DNA of 64,000 bases from a virus: the IMG/VR virus record IMGVR_UViG_3300020450_000017, positions 1 to 64,000 of that record, one strand, 5' to 3'. Of this stretch, positions 1-9,342 are shown piece after piece (position 1 is the first letter of the stretch; each line of letters starts with the position of its first letter). The translations under genes were made by a program, and so were the position numbers. Below the pieces are notes generated by a model. That model was not told the origin of the DNA. It searched no databases and saw nothing but the letters and a program-made list of their open reading frames with translations.

Positions 1-384
1 ACATTCCCTGGTCAGGGAGTAGTAGTATTTGGTCAAAAGACACTACAACAAGCTAGTAGCGCATTAGATAGAGTAAATGTACGCAGATTATTACTTGATG
101 TAAAAGATGTTATTAATGGATTTGCTCGTAATATAGTGTTTGAACAAAATACTGAAGCTACAAGAGAAACATTCGTTAAACAAGTAACTCCATATCTTGA
201 TAGCTTAGTACAAAGATCAGGATTATACGCTTTTAAAGTTAAAATGGACGGCGAATTAAATACTTCAGATATAATAGATGCAAATCAATTAGTAGGCCAA
301 GTATTCTTACAACCCACTAAAACAGCCGAATTTATACTACTTGACTTTATCTTAACTCCCACAGGTGCTTCATTTACCGACTAA
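1..384 (+). CDS. Tail sheath protein, C-terminal part (5' end outside window)
   Basis: The reading frame is open from the first base, so the gene starts upstream of the window; 127 C-terminal residues are visible. They match the C-terminus of the complete sheath protein that follows at all but five positions by direct reading (R/S, I/V, I/V, A/S, A/T). The sheath polymer contracts around the tail tube to drive it through the host envelope. The two genes are tandem paralogues separated by 11 bases. The ATG at 136 is internal and is not the real start. Confidence 0.9.
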   Translation, partial: TFPGQGVVVFGQKTLQQASSALDRVNVRRLLLDVKDVINGFARNIVFEQNTEATRETFVKQVTPYLDSLVQRSGLYAFKVKMDGELNTSDIIDANQLVGQVFLQPTKTAEFILLDFILTPTGASFTD

Positions 385-395
385 TATAAAATAAT

Positions 396-2429
396 ATGGC
401 AACAGAAACATTACTATCACCAGGTGTTCTTTTACAAGAAACTGATAGATCATTTACCCTTCAAGGTACCGATCCTTCAGGTATGGCAATTATTGGCCCT
501 ACACCTAGAGGCCCAGTAGAAATTCCTACTAATATAACTAATTATAATCAATTTAAAGAAGTTTACGGAACTGTATTAAGATCTGGCTCACAGGCTTATG
601 AATTATATACTAATCTAGCAGTTAGGAACTATTTTGATAATGGTGGTTCTTCTGCCCTTGTAGTAAGAGTTGCTCCTTCAGCGTCTTCTTTTTCAGCTGC
701 TTCAGGATCTGTAGTAAATAGTTTAGGATCTATTAGCTTTGCTGTTAATGAATTGAAAAATTCTATTACAACCCAACCTTCTGGTGCTGTAGACACATAT
801 GCGGGAGTAAGTTCCTCAGCAGTTACTAGTACTGGTACAGGAACCTCTGTTACAGCATCTATTGTTTTAGATACTGAAACAAATGTTAGTACTATAACAG
901 TAACAGGTCAAAACGGAACATTTGCTATAGGTGATGTAGTTACTTTCCCTTCACAGTCATTAGGAGGTACAGCAGGATCACAACAAGATTTAGTAGTTAC
1001 TTTAGTAAAAGACGATTTAGCAAATACAGCTTCAAATGCCTTTGAAATTAAATCCTTAGGACAAGGAGAATATTTAAACAGTGCTGGATCTGAAACAGCT
1101 GGTGGTATATTAACTAATGGTAATAAAGATAACATTAGATGGGAAATTACAGGAATAAATAAAAAATCTGGAACCTTTACCTTAGTAGTAAGAAGAGGTG
1201 ATGATAAAACTTCTAAACCTTTAATTTTAGAACAATTTACTAACTTATCTCTTGACCCACTAAATCCTAACTATATTGTTAAGGCTATTGGAGACCAAAA
1301 CCAAACTACTAATACCGTTAACGGAGTAACTTCTGTAATAATAAATGGTGAGTTTCCTAATAAATCAAAATATGTTAGAATCAGTCGAGTAGATACTCCT
1401 ACATACCGTTATCTAAATGCCGCTGGGTCACCTAGCACTGATGCAAATAATGTTACTTTTGAAAATTTAATCCCATTAGCACAAAGTGGCGCTCTTGCCG
1501 GAGGTGTAGGAAATAATTTCCCTCCCTTTGCAGCACTTTATGGATCATCATCAACAGCAACTAATATACAAGGTCTTGTAGCTACTGATTACACTAAAGC
1601 AATATCTATTCTTTCTAATAAAGAAGAATTTAAATTTAAAACTCTTATAGTCCCGGGCTTAAGCCAACAAAACCATAGTGGTACAGTAGATACTATTATA
1701 TCTAACACAGAAGTAAGAGGTGATAATCTATTCGTATTAGATTTAGTTGGGTATAATCAAAATGTAGCTACTGTTAAAGAAAAAGCAGAAGAATTAGACA
1801 CTTCATTTGCCACTTCTTATTATCCGTGGGTGCAAGTTGCAAGCCCTGAATTAGGTAAAACTTGTTGGGCACCCCCATCAACTGTAATACCTGGAGTATA
1901 CTCTCAAACAGATGCAATAGCTGCTCCATGGTTTGCTCCTGCTGGTTTAAATAGAGGTGGTTTAAGGAATGTTACTAAGGTTGAGACTAAATTAAGTAAA
2001 GCCCAAAGAGACGATTTATACGTGTCTAAAGTAAACCCACTAGCTACATTCCCTGGACAAGGTGTCGTAGTATTTGGTCAAAAGACACTACAACAAGCTA
2101 GCAGTGCATTAGATAGGGTAAACGTAAGACGTTTGCTACTTGATGTAAAGGATGTTATTAACGGATTTGCTAGCAATGTAGTGTTTGAACAAAATACTGA
2201 AGCTACAAGAGAAACATTCGTTAAACAAGTAACCCCTTACTTAGATAGTTTGGTGCAAAGATCAGGATTATACGCTTTTAAAGTTAAAATGGATGGTGAA
2301 TTAAACACATCTGATGTAATAGACAGTAACCAATTAGTAGGTCAAGTATTCTTACAACCTACTAAAACAGCCGAATTTATACTACTTGACTTTATTCTAA
2401 CACCAACTGGCACTTCTTTTACAGATTAA
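396..2429 (+). CDS. Tail sheath protein (T4 gp18-like)
   Basis: 677 residues, close to the T4 gp18 length (659). The N-terminus (MATETLLSPGVLLQETDRS) and the segment with GPTPRGPVEIPT are typical of contractile sheath proteins. The Thr/Ser/Gly-rich middle (about residues 100-270) looks like the surface-exposed variable insertion. The C-terminal third is the conserved polymerising domain and is nearly identical to the incomplete paralogue just upstream. The ATG follows an A/T-rich leader with no Shine-Dalgarno sequence. The tail tube gene follows, as in T4. Confidence 0.93.
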   Translation: MATETLLSPGVLLQETDRSFTLQGTDPSGMAIIGPTPRGPVEIPTNITNYNQFKEVYGTVLRSGSQAYELYTNLAVRNYFDNGGSSALVVRVAPSASSFSAASGSVVNSLGSISFAVNELKNSITTQPSGAVDTYAGVSSSAVTSTGTGTSVTASIVLDTETNVSTITVTGQNGTFAIGDVVTFPSQSLGGTAGSQQDLVVTLVKDDLANTASNAFEIKSLGQGEYLNSAGSETAGGILTNGNKDNIRWEITGINKKSGTFTLVVRRGDDKTSKPLILEQFTNLSLDPLNPNYIVKAIGDQNQTTNTVNGVTSVIINGEFPNKSKYVRISRVDTPTYRYLNAAGSPSTDANNVTFENLIPLAQSGALAGGVGNNFPPFAALYGSSSTATNIQGLVATDYTKAISILSNKEEFKFKTLIVPGLSQQNHSGTVDTIISNTEVRGDNLFVLDLVGYNQNVATVKEKAEELDTSFATSYYPWVQVASPELGKTCWAPPSTVIPGVYSQTDAIAAPWFAPAGLNRGGLRNVTKVETKLSKAQRDDLYVSKVNPLATFPGQGVVVFGQKTLQQASSALDRVNVRRLLLDVKDVINGFASNVVFEQNTEATRETFVKQVTPYLDSLVQRSGLYAFKVKMDGELNTSDVIDSNQLVGQVFLQPTKTAEFILLDFILTPTGTSFTD

Positions 2430-2473
2430 TATATGTATAATCAACAACAACAACAACATTAAAAATAAAAACT

Positions 2474-2977
2474 ATGGCAATCATTACGAATAACAACCCT
2501 GACCAAATAGGTATGTTTTATAAATCATACGAACCTAAAACTAAAAATAGATTCGTATTTGAAATTGAAGGCGTTCCTGCTTATTTAGTAAAAAAAGCAG
2601 ATAGACCCAAACCCCAATTTGAAGAAATTGTTCTCGATCATATTAATGTGAAAAGAAAATTAAAAGGCAAAGTTAATTGGCAAGATATAACTTGTGAATT
2701 ATATGATCCTATTAACCCTTCAGGTGCCCAATCTGTTATGAACTGGTTCAGATCCCACCATGAAGCCCTAACAGGTAGAGATGGTTATCAGGACTTCTAT
2801 AAAAGAGATATTAATTTTAAGTCTTTAGGTCCCGTTGGTGATGTTGTTGAGTTATGGGAAATTAAAGGGGCTTTCATTAAAGACCTTAACTTCCAGGATG
2901 CTGATTGGTCTACAGGTAATGCTGCCCAAACAATCCAAATGACTATGGCCATGGATTACTGCGTATTAAGATACTAA
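2474..2977 (+). CDS. Tail tube protein (T4 gp19-like)
   Basis: 167 residues, about the length of T4 gp19 (163), directly after the sheath gene as in T4-like phages. It should polymerise into the inner tail tube through which DNA passes. The sequence has the compact beta-rich layout of tube proteins, with KNRFVFEIEGVPAYLVKKADRP near the N-terminus (about residues 24-45) and a C-terminal strand before CVLRY. The start lies after an A-rich leader without Shine-Dalgarno. A strong terminator hairpin follows within 30 bases. Confidence 0.88.
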   Translation: MAIITNNNPDQIGMFYKSYEPKTKNRFVFEIEGVPAYLVKKADRPKPQFEEIVLDHINVKRKLKGKVNWQDITCELYDPINPSGAQSVMNWFRSHHEALTGRDGYQDFYKRDINFKSLGPVGDVVELWEIKGAFIKDLNFQDADWSTGNAAQTIQMTMAMDYCVLRY

Positions 2978-3001
2978 TTTAATACTAATATATTTAAAAG
3001 A

Positions 3002-3030
3002 AGAAGCGCCTTTTGGCGCTTCTCTTTATT
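3002..3030 (+). terminator. Rho-independent terminator after tail tube gene
   Basis: A perfect 9-bp stem (AGAAGCGCC / GGCGCTTCT) with a TTTT loop is followed by CTTTATTT. It ends the sheath-tube transcription unit. Confidence 0.85.
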
Positions 3031-3070
3031 TATTCATATATGTATATGCAACAATAAATAAGTTATAAAA

Positions 3071-3832
3071 ATGGCTGAAAAAAAATTACAAACAGAAAAG
3101 GTTGCACTACCCTCAAAGGGTTTATTGTATCCTGAAGGTTCTCCCTTAAAAGACGGTACTATTGAAGTTAAGTATATGACCGCTAAAGAAGAGGACATTT
3201 TAACTAACCAAAGCTTTATTAAAACAGGTGTAGTAATAGATAAACTTTTAGAAGCACTTGTAGTATCACCCATTAGGTTTAATGATCTATTAATAGGTGA
3301 TAAAAATGCTATTTTAGTAGCTGCAAGAGTATATGGTTATGGTCCCCATTATGTATTTAATTACACTAATCCTAAAACTGGGGAAGATGAAGAAGTAATG
3401 ATTGATCTTTCTTTAGTAGAAGATAAAGAATTAAATGAATCACTAATACAAACTCCTAATACCAATGACTTTGTATTTGAATTACCAATATCAGGTAAAA
3501 AGATTAATTTTAAGTTTCTAACTCAGGGAGATGAAAATAATATCCAATTAGAACTTAAAAATTTAAGAAAAATGAAGCGTGAAGCAGAATTAACTACACG
3601 CTTAAAACACACCATTACAGCAGTTGATGGTGATACTGATGATAAAACCATTAGAGAATTTGTTGATACTGAATTACTTGCAGTTGATTCAAGAGCGTTA
3701 AGAAACTATATTAAGGATGTATCCCCTGATGTAGATCTTTCGTTTAACTTCGAAGGAGAGGACGGAACCGTTGTTCAAAATGTCCAAATTCCCATCGGAG
3801 TGAACTTCTTTTGGCCTGACCTCCAGGTATAA
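3071..3832 (+). CDS. Baseplate hub protein (T4 gp26-like)
   Basis: 253 residues. The N-terminal LPSKGLLYPEGSPL and the following VKYMTAKEEDIL are characteristic of the T4 gp26 family (T4_baseplate family). In T4 this protein belongs to the central baseplate hub; it may also act as a tail assembly factor. The protein ends in FFWPDLQV. A second frame opens before this stop and continues for more than 80 codons into the next ORF, which raises the possibility of a frameshifted longer form. The ATG sits after the A-rich leader AAGTTATAAAA. Confidence 0.75.
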   Translation: MAEKKLQTEKVALPSKGLLYPEGSPLKDGTIEVKYMTAKEEDILTNQSFIKTGVVIDKLLEALVVSPIRFNDLLIGDKNAILVAARVYGYGPHYVFNYTNPKTGEDEEVMIDLSLVEDKELNESLIQTPNTNDFVFELPISGKKINFKFLTQGDENNIQLELKNLRKMKREAELTTRLKHTITAVDGDTDDKTIREFVDTELLAVDSRALRNYIKDVSPDVDLSFNFEGEDGTVVQNVQIPIGVNFFWPDLQV

Positions 3833-3851
3833 ACCAGTAATATATGATGAG

Positions 3852-4106
3852 GTGTTCGACCTCGTCTATTGGGGACAGGGAGGATTTAGTTTCGAACAAG
3901 TTTGGAATATGCCGGTTTTTTTAAGACGTTACTATATTAATAAAATTAGTGATATCCATAAAAAGCAAGAAGATGCATCACAAGGTAAATCTGAAAGTGA
4001 AAAAATCCAAGATTCATTAAATAATTTAAATGTAGATTGGAATAATTTACCAGAAGCACCTATTACAAAACCGCAAGGAGACGAATCAGTAGATACGGAC
4101 TATTAA
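3852..4106 (+). CDS. Small baseplate/tail-assembly protein, possibly a frameshift extension of the gp26-like gene
   Basis: The open frame runs back to 3804, but its only candidate start near here is GTG at 3852, with no Shine-Dalgarno. Residues upstream of that GTG (RYKPVIYDEVFDLVYW when read in frame) look like real coding sequence. Around FSFEQVWNMPVFLRRYYI it resembles the small proteins that follow gp26 in marine T4-like phages. It lies in the +1 frame relative to the gp26-like gene. It may be made only as a fusion by a +1 slip at UUC UUU UGG (3806-3814). If translated separately it has 84 residues with an acidic, disordered tail. Function is inferred from position. Confidence 0.6.
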   Translation: MFDLVYWGQGGFSFEQVWNMPVFLRRYYINKISDIHKKQEDASQGKSESEKIQDSLNNLNVDWNNLPEAPITKPQGDESVDTDY

Positions 4107-4109
4107 ATT

Positions 4110-4142
4110 CAAGGCAGTGATTACCACTGCCTTGTATTTTTT
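4110..4142 (+). terminator. Rho-independent terminator
   Basis: A perfect 10-bp stem (CAAGGCAGTG / CACTGCCTTG) with loop ATTAC is followed by a T tract. It separates the gp26-like unit from the tape measure gene. Confidence 0.88.
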
Positions 4143-4154
4143 TATATTTATATA
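4143..4154 (+). promoter_or_regulatory. Candidate late promoter element
   Basis: TATATTTATATA immediately follows the terminator and lies 16 bases before the tape measure ATG. The same core occurs upstream of several other structural genes, often just after a terminator. Its role is inferred from recurrence only. Confidence 0.45.
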
Positions 4155-4170
4155 GGAATATTTCTATAAT

Positions 4171-7100
4171 ATGGCGACACCAGAAGAAACAAGAGCTTTA
4201 CAAGAACAAATCAATCGGCTTATACAAGAGTATTTACAGTATGAGCAGCAGATTGGTACAAGCCAAGAACTTAGAAATAAAAGAGAACAGGAATACCGTG
4301 ATGCTCTTGCGGCCGCTGGCAATAACCAGCAAAAATTAAACAATTTAACCAACGAATTAAACACTGAACTTTTAAAGTCACAACAATACGCGCAAGCATT
4401 AGGTGATGACTTTAATTACGTTAGAACTCAGTTAGATGATATTGTTGAAGATTTAGGAACTTCTGGTGACTTAGGTAGAAACGTATTAAAGAATTTTAGA
4501 GATATTAGAAATATTACAAGTCAGATTCGTGATGATAGGAATTTGACTAATGTAATGTCTTTAAAAGAATTAGAAAAAGCACGAGAAAAATTAGCAGTTG
4601 ATAAAGCTAATTTAGCTAATGAAGTAGAGAGGGGTTTAGCACAGGTTAACCTAAATAATCTAAGAGGAGAAGAAAAAACCCGAGCAGAAGAAATCGTAGA
4701 CAACCTTAACAGAGGTAAAGATATTAGTTCTGAAGATTTAGAATTTTTAAGAACTAAAGAAGGCATCTTTAGAGGTATGAGCGATCAAGATAAAGCTCGC
4801 TTAATGTCTGCTATTGATTTTAATAATGTTACCGGAGAAACGGGAGATAGGTTTGCTATTATAAATGCTGAATTAGAAAAATCTATAGAAAGAGAAAAAA
4901 CCCTAAATAAAACTATGGGTATTACTGGAGAATTAATCAAGGGATTAGGTAAAATTCCAGGATTATCTGCAGTATTTAAAGCAGAAGACATAGAAGCTGT
5001 AAAACAGGAATTAAGAGAATCTGGTGAAGAAGGTAATCGCACTCTTGCTATGAGTAAGATGTTACAAAAATCTTTTGGTAACCTTAAAGATGCCCTAACT
5101 GATCCTGCTACTATTTTTACTTTCCTAGTTACTAAAGGAATACAATTTAACTCTGAAGTTACTAATATATCTAAAGGATTAGGTGTAACTGAAACCCAAG
5201 CTACTAGAATTCGAAATGAATTTACTAGTATCTCAGCTAATACTATGGATACTGCTATTAATTCTGAAAGAATATTAACAGCCCAATCAGAATTAAATAA
5301 AGAATTAAGTTTAGGGGTTCAATTTAGTGGTGATACACTTGTCAATTTTGTAAGATTATCAGAAAAAATTGGTTTATCAGCGCAACAAGCTGCTAAATTA
5401 ACTTTAGCAAGTGCTTCAACTGGTGAAAGTGCTACTGAATTTGCGGGTAAATCAGCACTAGCTGCTGCGGAACAAGCAAAAACACTGGGTATTACCGTCA
5501 ATATGAAAGAAATCATGGCGGATACTGCCGATTTAACTAATGAACAATTAATTTTATTCGGTAGGCAACCAGAAGCTATTGGTAAAACACTAGCTGAAGT
5601 CAAAAAATTAGGTATAGAATTAGGCGATTTAAACGCTATATCCAATAAACTCCTTGATTTCCAGGGTAGTATTGAATCAGAACTTCAAGCCGAATTACTC
5701 ACAGGTAAACAACTAAATCTCGAACGAGCTAGGGCGGCTGCGTTAGCAGGAGATCAGGCAACATTAGCTAAAGAAATAGCTAGCCAAGTAGGTACTATAA
5801 GTGAATTTGAAAGTATGAATGTCTTACAAAGACAAAAGCTTGCTGAGGCACTTGGTATGAATGTTGACCAATTAAGTGGTGTTTTAATTAGACAAGAAGC
5901 AATTAACCAAGGAATTGCTGGAGCTAAAGATTTAACTGACGAACAGTTAACAGCTGCAAAACAAATGGCTGATAGCCAAAATATATCATTAGCAGAAGCA
6001 GTTGTTAAAATACAAGAACAAAGAAGCGCCCAGGATAAATTCAACGATGCCGTTATGAAACTCCAAAGATTATTTGGAGAATTATTAGGTGGTCCTGTTG
6101 GCGAATTATTAGATGCTATAGTAGACGTAGCTTCAGTAATTATAGGACCTGTAGCTGCAGCTTTAAACTTTATATTAACTCCAGTTAAGATGTTTACTAC
6201 ACTCTTAACCAAAGTACCTAATATATTAAAAGTTATAGCAGCCGGTCTTATTGCACTTAATTTTACTAGCATATCAGCTACAGTAGGTGGTATAGTAGAT
6301 AAATTTAAAGGTTTAGGAGAATCTGTTACTAACTTTGGTAAAAAGATAATGGATACCTTTAGTGGAAGTGGAGAAGGAGTTAAAGGATTCTTTGATAAAA
6401 TTAGAGCAGGCTTTACAGGTGCCCAAGATCAGGCATCTGGTATAGTATTTGATCCTCGAATGGCTGGGGGAGGCAGATTCCGAGATACTGCTACAGGTAG
6501 AATGGTAAGTGAAGAAGCAGCTAATGCTGCGGGAGTATTTAAACCAGGAGCAGTTCCTACAGGTGCCCCTAATTTAGCCGAAGGTGCTGGTGATGTAGCA
6601 GATATCCCTACGGTAGCAGATGATGGTTCTATGCTTAAAGAAAAAATGAAAAATATAGCTGAGGGCCTTAAAGCCTTTGCTAGTATGGAAGTAGTAAAAG
6701 GCGGTTTAGCTTTATTAGTAGCATCACCTGGATTATTTGTTTTAAGTAAGTCTGTAGAAGGTTTAAGTAAAATTGCCCAAATTAAAGGTGAAGAATTTAA
6801 AGCTGCTATGGAAGGTATAGCAGGAGGTATTAAAGAATTTGGATCTGGATCTATATTACTTGGTTCGGCAGGTTTATTAATTGCTAGTCCTGGTTTATTA
6901 GCATTAGCAGTAGCATCACCTGGTTTAGCTTTATTAGGAGCTACGGGACCTGCTATTGAAGGTGGGTTAAAAGCCGTATCTAGGGGTATTGGTGCATTTG
7001 GTGAAAATCTGGTTAATATTTTGAAAGGAGCACTTGCCCTTACTGCTTTAGCAATTCCTATTGCGGCTGCTGCTGCTGCCTTTAGTTTATTAGAAGGGGT

Positions 7101-7935
7101 TGACCCAGGAGCTATAATAGCATTTAGTGTTTCTTTAGGAATTTTAGGAGCAGCCGCTGCTATTTTAGGTGGTATGCTTCCTGTTGTAGCTTTAGGTGCA
7201 TTAGCATTAACTACTTTAGCTATCCCTATAGCAGCTACTGCGTTAGCGTTTAGTTTATTAGAAGGCATAGACCCAGCTACAATGTTAGGGTTTGCAGCTG
7301 CATTAGGAGTTTTAGGATTAACAGCTGCAGGATTTGGTCTTTTTGCTCCTCTTATAGTTGCTGGCTCTGTAGCAATAGCAGCTTTAGGAATAGCATTATT
7401 ACCTTTATCTATCGCGGGTGAGGGGATTTCAATGTTAGCAGATGGATTTGTAAAAGTAGCAGAATCTATTCAATTATTAGACATAGGTAAAGTAGCAGCT
7501 TTAGCACTTTCTATTGTAGGTCTTACTGCCTCATTAGCGGGATTAATGCTTTTAGGCCCTGCTGGACTAGCAGCTTTAACAGTAGTAGGAGGAATAGCTG
7601 CAGTTGGGGTAGCAACAGCTACAACAGGAGGTGGTGGTGACCCAGGAGTAACAACAGCTTCTCCTGGGGTGGTAGCTCCTATAGCAGGAGCAGGTACACA
7701 AGCTGGTGCTGCTGCTGCTGAAGAAGAAACTAATACTGAAGTATTTATGGCTAACATAGAACCATTAGTTGCATCTACTGTAGAAACTACTATAAGGGCT
7801 TTAGTTCCACAAATGGTAGCAGCATTAAAAGAAGGCCAAGGTAATGTTAGGGTTGTTAATGATAACTTTGCTTCTTCTGGTCCTGGTGGTGATATTAATA
7901 CATTAAGAAGATTACCTTCTGAAAACTTTGGATAA
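4171..7935 (+). CDS. Tail tape measure protein
   Basis: 1254 residues, the longest ORF in the window, placed between tube/hub and baseplate genes. The N-terminal half is helical and charged with coiled-coil character. From about residue 660, and again from 830 to 1157, it becomes strongly Ala/Leu/Ile/Gly-rich with many membrane-like segments, typical of tape measure proteins that set tail length and may insert in the host membrane. Two related hydrophobic units, AIPIAAAAAAFSLLEGVDP near 961 and AIPIAATALAFSLLEGIDP near 1017, are tandem repeats. It is much longer than T4 gp29 (590), which suggests a longer tail. Overlaps the next gene by TAATG. Confidence 0.8.
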   Translation: MATPEETRALQEQINRLIQEYLQYEQQIGTSQELRNKREQEYRDALAAAGNNQQKLNNLTNELNTELLKSQQYAQALGDDFNYVRTQLDDIVEDLGTSGDLGRNVLKNFRDIRNITSQIRDDRNLTNVMSLKELEKAREKLAVDKANLANEVERGLAQVNLNNLRGEEKTRAEEIVDNLNRGKDISSEDLEFLRTKEGIFRGMSDQDKARLMSAIDFNNVTGETGDRFAIINAELEKSIEREKTLNKTMGITGELIKGLGKIPGLSAVFKAEDIEAVKQELRESGEEGNRTLAMSKMLQKSFGNLKDALTDPATIFTFLVTKGIQFNSEVTNISKGLGVTETQATRIRNEFTSISANTMDTAINSERILTAQSELNKELSLGVQFSGDTLVNFVRLSEKIGLSAQQAAKLTLASASTGESATEFAGKSALAAAEQAKTLGITVNMKEIMADTADLTNEQLILFGRQPEAIGKTLAEVKKLGIELGDLNAISNKLLDFQGSIESELQAELLTGKQLNLERARAAALAGDQATLAKEIASQVGTISEFESMNVLQRQKLAEALGMNVDQLSGVLIRQEAINQGIAGAKDLTDEQLTAAKQMADSQNISLAEAVVKIQEQRSAQDKFNDAVMKLQRLFGELLGGPVGELLDAIVDVASVIIGPVAAALNFILTPVKMFTTLLTKVPNILKVIAAGLIALNFTSISATVGGIVDKFKGLGESVTNFGKKIMDTFSGSGEGVKGFFDKIRAGFTGAQDQASGIVFDPRMAGGGRFRDTATGRMVSEEAANAAGVFKPGAVPTGAPNLAEGAGDVADIPTVADDGSMLKEKMKNIAEGLKAFASMEVVKGGLALLVASPGLFVLSKSVEGLSKIAQIKGEEFKAAMEGIAGGIKEFGSGSILLGSAGLLIASPGLLALAVASPGLALLGATGPAIEGGLKAVSRGIGAFGENLVNILKGALALTALAIPIAAAAAAFSLLEGVDPGAIIAFSVSLGILGAAAAILGGMLPVVALGALALTTLAIPIAATALAFSLLEGIDPATMLGFAAALGVLGLTAAGFGLFAPLIVAGSVAIAALGIALLPLSIAGEGISMLADGFVKVAESIQLLDIGKVAALALSIVGLTASLAGLMLLGPAGLAALTVVGGIAAVGVATATTGGGGDPGVTTASPGVVAPIAGAGTQAGAAAAEEETNTEVFMANIEPLVASTVETTIRALVPQMVAALKEGQGNVRVVNDNFASSGPGGDINTLRRLPSENFG

Positions 7936-9029
7936 TGGGATTAATTAAAAGATATAACGAAGAAGAATTTAGGCAAAAAGTTAGAATTAATCAAGCTGCT
8001 CCCCTTGAAAAATACGATAACTTAAATACGGATAAAGATCTAGATTATAGAAATAATAATCTTCAAATACCTTTTTTTAAAACCGAAGATAGCTTAAATA
8101 AAAAATTTGGTATAGGTAATGTAGGAAGTCCTTTTGAGCAAATAGAAAAAGATGGGCAAATAGATTATGAAGTAGTAAATGTAGGGGCTATTGATAATGT
8201 TAACGCATATGCTATTCAACAATATAAAGAACTTAATAGTATAGAAGACATCCCTACAGATTTTATTAAATTTAGAATTTCTGTAGTTGATACTGTAGAC
8301 CCATCAAAAATAGATTTAATAGTATTTAGAGCCTACTTAGATGATTTAAACGACGACTATACAGGTGCTTATAATAGCTACAAATATAATGGTAGGGCAG
8401 AAAAGTTTTATACTTACAATGAATTTGAAAGAAAAATTAATTTTAGTTTTAAAATAGCAGCTCATACTAGACAAGAATTACTTCCACTATATCAAAAACT
8501 AAATTATTTAGTAGCACAAACTTCACCAGAATATTCTCCCCAAAGAAGAATTAGACCTAAATTTAGTAGATTAACAATAGGTGATTGGTGTGATGATATT
8601 CCAGGATTTTTTACTAATGTAAGTTTAAAATGGTCATCTAAATACCCATGGGAAATAAATTTAGAAGATTCTATAACGCAACACCCACATGCTTTAGATG
8701 TAAGTTGTGCATTTATTCCGATTCATAATTTTGTTCCTGAAAATAAGATTACTACACCATATATTATCCCTAATGTACAAACTAAACCGGAATCCGCGGC
8801 GGATGAAATAGTTGAAACTAATATAGGACCACAACCGAAAACAGCAGTATTGCCCCCACCTATACAATTTGATCCTATCATAGCAGAAAGAGATAATACC
8901 CAAGTAAATTTACCTGGTTTACAACCCCCTACAGTAGCATTAGATCCAAGTCTTTTACCCCAGGGCAATAATATAGGAACAAATACAGGTACTGGTACAT
9001 ATTTACCCGGTTCATTTTTAGGAGATTAA
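7935..9029 (+). CDS. Baseplate tail-tube junction protein (T4 gp48/gp54-like)
   Basis: 364 residues. The central region (about 110-230), with FRAYLDDLNDDY, GRAEKFYTYNEFERKINF and an IGDWCDDIPGFFTNV block followed by PWEI, matches the gp48/gp54 type of baseplate cap. These proteins join the baseplate to the tail tube and start tube growth. The N-terminus is charged and the C-terminal 90 residues are Pro/Thr/Gly-rich and probably disordered. Translation is probably coupled to the tape measure gene by a one-base TAATG overlap. Confidence 0.72.
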   Translation: MGLIKRYNEEEFRQKVRINQAAPLEKYDNLNTDKDLDYRNNNLQIPFFKTEDSLNKKFGIGNVGSPFEQIEKDGQIDYEVVNVGAIDNVNAYAIQQYKELNSIEDIPTDFIKFRISVVDTVDPSKIDLIVFRAYLDDLNDDYTGAYNSYKYNGRAEKFYTYNEFERKINFSFKIAAHTRQELLPLYQKLNYLVAQTSPEYSPQRRIRPKFSRLTIGDWCDDIPGFFTNVSLKWSSKYPWEINLEDSITQHPHALDVSCAFIPIHNFVPENKITTPYIIPNVQTKPESAADEIVETNIGPQPKTAVLPPPIQFDPIIAERDNTQVNLPGLQPPTVALDPSLLPQGNNIGTNTGTGTYLPGSFLGD

Positions 9030-9033
9030 TAAT

Positions 9034-9342
9034 ATGAATAGATATAATAATTTAAATATTAAAAAAACATTTCAGGGTAAAAAATATTTTAATAATCCCA
9101 TTTATCCTAATATACCTGAAAGTTTAGACGATATATATGTTGAAACTGAGTTTGGGGATAGAACAGATATTTTAGCACATCAGTTTTATAATGATCCCTC
9201 TTTATGGTGGGTAATAACAATAGCTAATCCTAATAAATTAAGAAGAGATAGTTATGTATGTAAAGAAGGATTACAAATAAGAATACCCTTAAACCCTGAA
9301 CCTATAATAAGAGCTTATAATAGACTTAATTCTAATAGATGA
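9034..9342 (+). CDS. Baseplate wedge protein (T4 gp53-like)
   Basis: 102 residues. The pattern DRTDILAHQFYNDPSLWWVI followed by ANP and a final LQIRIPL is the LysM-like fold seen in gp53-type wedge proteins and in the small tail protein X family. In T4, gp53 bridges neighbouring wedges to the hub. It overlaps the next gene through ATGA. Confidence 0.7.
   Translation: MNRYNNLNIKKTFQGKKYFNNPIYPNIPESLDDIYVETEFGDRTDILAHQFYNDPSLWWVITIANPNKLRRDSYVCKEGLQIRIPLNPEPIIRAYNRLNSNR

Noticed and set aside
5754-6272. 172-codon open frame on the - strand
   Set aside because: Antisense shadow within the tape measure gene; every supported gene in the window is on the + strand.
6429-7268. 279-codon open frame on the - strand inside the tape measure gene
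   Set aside because: It is the antisense shadow of an Ala/Leu/Gly-rich coding stretch, low in complexity, with no leader or neighbours on that strand.
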